From JAVKNF01 sp031537795 (GTDB lineage Bacteria > Pseudomonadota > Alphaproteobacteria > Rickettsiales > Deianiraeaceae), in contig JAVKNF010000016.1 of assembly GCA_031537795.1 (NCBI GenBank), positions 1 to 9,537 on the forward strand: a DNA stretch of 9,537 nucleotides. Direction: 5' to 3'. Each line of letters begins with the position of its first letter. Within the stretch, counting starts at the first letter, position 1. Position numbers and translations under genes: made by a program. Positions 7,108 to 9,537 of the stretch are shown piece after piece. Below the pieces are notes generated by a model that worked only from the letters and a program-made list of their open reading frames with translations, was not told the origin of the DNA and ran no database searches.

Positions 7108-7896
7108 TTATCTGAAACTAAAATTTATGTAATTTGTATCAGATTCCATATCACCTGATCTGTTGCTTATTTTACATTTATTTTGAAGACGATTCTCGCT
7201 GTTTTCTAAAAATAAAGCGTTTGCAAGGCCGCGACACCGCTCTATTTGTTCGTTTGATTGAAATTGTAGTTTAATCTTATTTCTTTTGATATAACCAAGA
7301 ATTGCATCTTTTTGAATTAGAATGTCTGAAATTTCTATTCCTTCTTCTTTACTTTTTAATATATAAATTTTTGATAAAAAATCTTTAACAGGTGTGCTGC
7401 AGTCACCAGTTTGCGAGATCATTTGAGTAATTGTAAGTTCTCTAGTTTCTGGATTTTTGATTTTATCTAATAAATATTTTAATGCATCAATTCTTATATT
7501 ATTCAAAGGTGTAACTTTTGATATAAAATTTTGCAATTGCTCGTTTTCATTAATTATATTAAATAGTTCATTATTTTCTGAATTAGGCAGAATATTTATT
7601 TTTTTTAAAATCTCTTCCCAATTTATTATTTCGTCAAATGCTCCCATATTGAATAGCACGATATACGTAAGATTTATGTTAATAAAATTAATAGTCTCAG
7701 GTCTCAAAGGGTTACTGTCAAGATTTAAATCTCTTAAGTTAACAAGACCAGAAATACTCTCTGGAAGGGTGGTTAATTTATTATTGCTAAGATTTAAGTA
7801 CTTTAAATTATTTAATTCTCAGATTTTAGGAAGTAAAGACTCGAAAGTTTTTTCTTCTAAAGGTATTAATATTTTAACTAAATTGAATGCTGACAT
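7108..7896 (-). pseudogene. leucine-rich-repeat protein with in-frame TGA
   Basis: Reading from ATG 7896, codon 26 is TGA (7819-7821) and the frame otherwise runs to TAA at 7108. Directly after the TGA are two clear LRR units, LNNLKYLNLSNNKLTTLP and LVNLRDLNLDSNPL. About 180 unrecognised residues follow, including TGDCSTPVKDFLSKIY. A TGG-to-TGA change (LPKI-Trp-ELNNL) would explain the stop in one step and fits AT-biased mutation. The segment from TTG 7707 onward is open for 199 codons, but that start falls inside the second repeat (NPL-RPE), so it is not a genuine N-terminus. LRR proteins of intracellular bacteria often bind host proteins; here that is only inference. The TAA at its end is followed by more coding-like sequence in the same frame. 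No Shine-Dalgarno sequence precedes ATG 7896. Confidence 0.65.
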
Positions 7897-8042
7897 TATA
7901 TTTTTCTTTATCTTTATAATCTATTTTTGTGCTTTCAGAATCATTAATATTTATAAAGAGTTCCAAGAAGAATAATATTCATCTCTTCAACTTCTTAAAT
8001 GTCTTGAATAAAGAATTTAATTTGTTTTTTTGAATGTAATTT

Positions 8043-9257
8043 TTATTCTTCAAACCCAATTGCAAATTTTTTATTTTTACCTATAGAAAAGATAATCTTC
8101 CTTCCCAGATAATTTTCATTAAAAATGAATTTTATATCTGTTATTTTCTTGTCATCAATTTTAATTGCTCCTTGTTCTATTAACCTTCTTGCTTCGCTTT
8201 TTGATTCCGTACATTCTAGAAATAGCAACAGATTAACAATATTATTATTTATTTTTACATTAATTATATTTTCAACGGAAGCATTTTTATTCAAAAATAT
8301 CTCTCTGCTTTTATTTAAAGCTTCTGTGGCTTTAAATTCTCCGTGACACATTTTAGTTGCCTCAAAAGCCAAGATTTCTTTTACCTTATTTAATTCCTCA
8401 TTTTTATAATTATTATATTTTTCAATTTCTTTATTAGATAAATCTGTAAATATTTTTAAGAAATTTAAAACATCATTATCGGGAGTATTTCTAAAATATT
8501 GAAAATAATCATAGGGATTTAACATATTTTGATGTAACCAAACTGCACCATTTGTAGTCTTCCCTATTTTATTTCCGTTAGAATCTGCAAGTAGTGGGAA
8601 TGTCATACCAAAAACCTCTGCGTTTTGATTAACTCTTTTAATAAATTCAACCCCTTGAATAATATTACCCCACTGGTCAGAGCCGCCTACTTGAAGATTA
8701 CAGCCATAATTTTTATATAAATAATAAAAGTCATAAGCTTGCATTAACATATAATTAAATTCTAAAAATGTTATCGGTTGTTCGTTATCAAGTCTTCTCT
8801 TGACAAAATCTATGTTTATCATTTTATTTATTGTAAAATGTGCCCCAATTTCTCTCAAGAAATCTATATAAGTTATATCTTTAAACCAATTATAATTTTC
8901 TAAAACTACAACATTTTTATCATTTAAGGGTATAAATTTTGCGAGACATTCTTTGATGTATTTTTTGTTTTCTTCAATTTGTTCGATTGAAAGCATTTTT
9001 CTTATTTCATTTTTATCTGAAGGGTCTCCGATTCTAGTGGTTGCATCTCCTAATATTAAAATTAATTTATGTCCTTGTTTCCAAATTTGTCTTGCGGTTA
9101 AAATAGTAATTAAATTGCCAACATGCAAACTTTTAGCTGTTAAGTCAAAACCGCAATAAGCAATAATTTTTTGATTATTTATAAATAATTCGAATTCTTT
9201 TGGGTTAGAAAAATCTTTTATAAGGTTCTTATATTTTAATAATTCAAAAAGCTTCAT
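8043..9257 (-). CDS. tyrS: tyrosyl-tRNA synthetase
   Basis: This class I synthetase charges tRNA-Tyr in the cytosol; it is essential. The 404 residues are close to the usual 400-425. Motifs in order: IIAYCGFDLTAKSLHVGNL (31-49) carries the HIGH-equivalent HVG. GDATTRIGDPS (70-80) follows. NYNWFKD...FLREIGAHFTINKM (121-146) is next. FLEFNYMLMQAYDF (164-177) and LQVGGSDQWGNI (188-199) form the tyrosine pocket. KIGKT (230-234) replaces KMSKS, as the related KMGKT does in Rickettsia. GAVWLHQNMLNPYDYFQYFRN (237-257) follows, and an S4-like RNA-binding domain lies at about 340-404 (ESKSEARRLIEQGAIKIDDK). All tryptophans checked use TGG. The gene stands alone: divergent from the CDS at 9405, and followed by the LRR relic after about 146 bases that hold no gene I can support. 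A perfect palindrome ends 5 nt before its ATG, and there is no Shine-Dalgarno sequence. Confidence 0.97.
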   Translation of the reverse strand: MKLFELLKYKNLIKDFSNPKEFELFINNQKIIAYCGFDLTAKSLHVGNLITILTARQIWKQGHKLILILGDATTRIGDPSDKNEIRKMLSIEQIEENKKYIKECLAKFIPLNDKNVVVLENYNWFKDITYIDFLREIGAHFTINKMINIDFVKRRLDNEQPITFLEFNYMLMQAYDFYYLYKNYGCNLQVGGSDQWGNIIQGVEFIKRVNQNAEVFGMTFPLLADSNGNKIGKTTNGAVWLHQNMLNPYDYFQYFRNTPDNDVLNFLKIFTDLSNKEIEKYNNYKNEELNKVKEILAFEATKMCHGEFKATEALNKSREIFLNKNASVENIINVKINNNIVNLLLFLECTESKSEARRLIEQGAIKIDDKKITDIKFIFNENYLGRKIIFSIGKNKKFAIGFEE

Positions 9258-9262
9258 ATGTT

Positions 9263-9300
9263 TAACTTGATTATTAAATAATTATTTAATAATCAAGTTA
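9263..9300. promoter_or_regulatory. 38-bp perfect palindrome next to the tyrS start (possible operator or hairpin)
   Basis: The left arm TAACTTGATTATTAAATAA (9263-9281) is followed without a spacer by its exact reverse complement (9282-9300). The pairing was checked base by base and fails at the next pair outward. It contains only three G:C pairs per arm. It begins 6 nt upstream of the tyrS ATG. A predicted tyrS -10 box lies inside it, which fits an operator better than a full RNA hairpin, but neither role is proven. It could also be a cruciform or an origin-like element. Confidence 0.7.
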
Positions 9301-9313
9301 TGATAATTATCAA
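9286..9313 (-). promoter_or_regulatory. candidate tyrS promoter overlapping the palindrome
   Basis: On the minus strand TTGATA (9308-9313) and TATTAA (9286-9291) are 16 bp apart. The -35 box overlaps the end of the small palindrome and the -10 box lies in the large one. Transcription would start near 9279, inside the palindrome, so the RNA could not form the whole stem. This is a match by eye only. Confidence 0.3.
9301..9312. repeat. 12-bp perfect palindrome abutting the 38-bp palindrome
   Basis: TGATAATTATCA is self-complementary and directly follows the larger dyad. On its own it would be unremarkable in AT-rich DNA; its position between two divergent genes makes it worth marking. Confidence 0.4.
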
Positions 9314-9359
9314 TAGTTTAACTCTAAATAATATAAAAAATTATATTAAATTACTTTAT

Positions 9360-9387
9360 TTGATTTATATTTAATAATATTTATAAT
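9360..9387 (+). promoter_or_regulatory. candidate sigma70 promoter for the divergent CDS at 9405
   Basis: TTGATT (9360-9365) and a perfect TATAAT (9382-9387) are separated by 16 bp. Transcription would start near 9394, giving a leader of about 10 nt before ATG 9405. Confidence 0.45.
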
Positions 9388-9404
9388 ATTTCTGTTGAAA
9401 TAAT

Positions 9405-9537
9405 ATGTTAGAAACGAAAACAGAAATAGATAATGAAGAATTCAAGGAGTTTATATATGATTACGAGATCAAAATAAATAAATGCGCTAAAAGTAATAAT
9501 GAAGTTGAATTTGATGACGATCAAATAGGATTACTAG
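9405..9537 (+). CDS. N-terminal part of an unidentified protein (runs off the window)
   Basis: An open frame starts at ATG 9405 and has no stop up to the window end, giving 44 complete codons. The product begins MLETKTEIDNEEFKEF and is hydrophilic and acidic, with an Asp triplet near the visible end (EFDDDQ). It has no signal peptide and no recognised motif. A good -35/-10 pair sits just upstream and it is divergent from tyrS, which supports a real gene. No Shine-Dalgarno sequence is visible. Too little is present to name it. Confidence 0.55.
   Translation, partial: MLETKTEIDNEEFKEFIYDYEIKINKCAKSNNEVEFDDDQIGLL

Noticed and set aside
4290..7821. In-frame TGA codons in the lipoprotein and LRR relics as possible Trp codons (alternative genetic code)
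   Set aside because: The azoreductase ends with TGA at the normal family length, the tyrS Trp codons checked are TGG, and the relics also contain TAA stops and frame breaks that recoding would not explain.
7108..7896. LRR protein as an IpaH-type (NEL) E3 ligase
   Set aside because: The C-terminal part has no CxD NEL active-site motif and the LRR block is only two units; TGDCSTPV is not a NEL signature.
7457..7975. + strand ORF of 172 codons opposite the LRR relic
   Set aside because: Hydrophobic antisense translation of AT-rich LRR DNA, including the complement of the repeats; looks like a membrane protein only because of composition.
8125..9159. Two + strand ORFs inside tyrS
   Set aside because: Antisense shadows of a clearly conserved synthetase.
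9331..9350. AT-only inverted repeat (TAATATAA / TTATATTA) between the tyrS palindrome and the promoter at 9360
   Set aside because: No G:C pairs and no T-tract; not a convincing terminator.

Overview
The window is very AT-rich (about a quarter G+C by eye). It looks like the chromosome of a host-dependent alphaproteobacterium, most likely Rickettsiales. The tyrosyl-tRNA synthetase has the alphaproteobacterial/Rickettsia signature (SLHVGNL, FLEFNYM, GGSDQWGN, KIGKT in place of KMSKS). A broken L,D-transpeptidase closely follows the compact YkuD family common in alphaproteobacteria. Two genes are decayed, as expected in a genome undergoing reduction. This placement is inference from protein motifs; no search was run.

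Layout, left to right. At 1-291 there is a small hypothetical + strand ORF with an unclear 5' end. At 301-918 (-) lies an AzoR-type FMN-dependent NAD(P)H oxidoreductase. It is transcribed divergently from a 534-residue soluble protein at 1208-2812 (+), which carries a possible clan-CE (YopJ/Ulp1-like) His...Gln-x5-Cys core and may be an effector. From 2867 to about 4641 (-) lies the wreck of a lipoprotein gene or tandem genes. In pieces it encodes a lipobox signal, an unknown N-terminal region, an NlpC/P60-like cysteine peptidase domain and an L,D-transpeptidase domain. At 4644-6572 (-) is an intact lipoprotein joining a GH3/NagZ-type beta-N-acetylhexosaminidase to a DUF1460-type muramoyl-L-alanine amidase. 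From 6638 to 7896 (-) is a disrupted leucine-rich-repeat gene. tyrS occupies 8043-9257 (-), with a perfect 38-bp palindrome just upstream of its start. A divergent + strand CDS begins at 9405 and leaves the window.

Three of the protein activities concern peptidoglycan. The intact lipoprotein is predicted to remove GlcNAc and then peptide from muropeptides at the membrane. The neighbouring peptidase/L,D-transpeptidase relic would have trimmed and cross-linked stem peptides. The hydrolytic module is therefore retained while the cross-linking module is decaying, or is expressed only by frameshifting.

The most striking sequence-level signal is that five frame breaks in the two relics can all be repaired the same way, by restoring one A to a coding-strand A5 or A6 run. 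Intact neighbours keep A8 and A9 runs in frame, so ordinary homopolymer sequencing error is not the obvious explanation. One break, inside the L,D-transpeptidase just before its catalytic motif, falls on a textbook A-AAA-AAG -1 slippery heptamer. No start codon in the window has a convincing Shine-Dalgarno sequence, and several predicted -10 boxes lie only about 8-20 nt upstream of the start.
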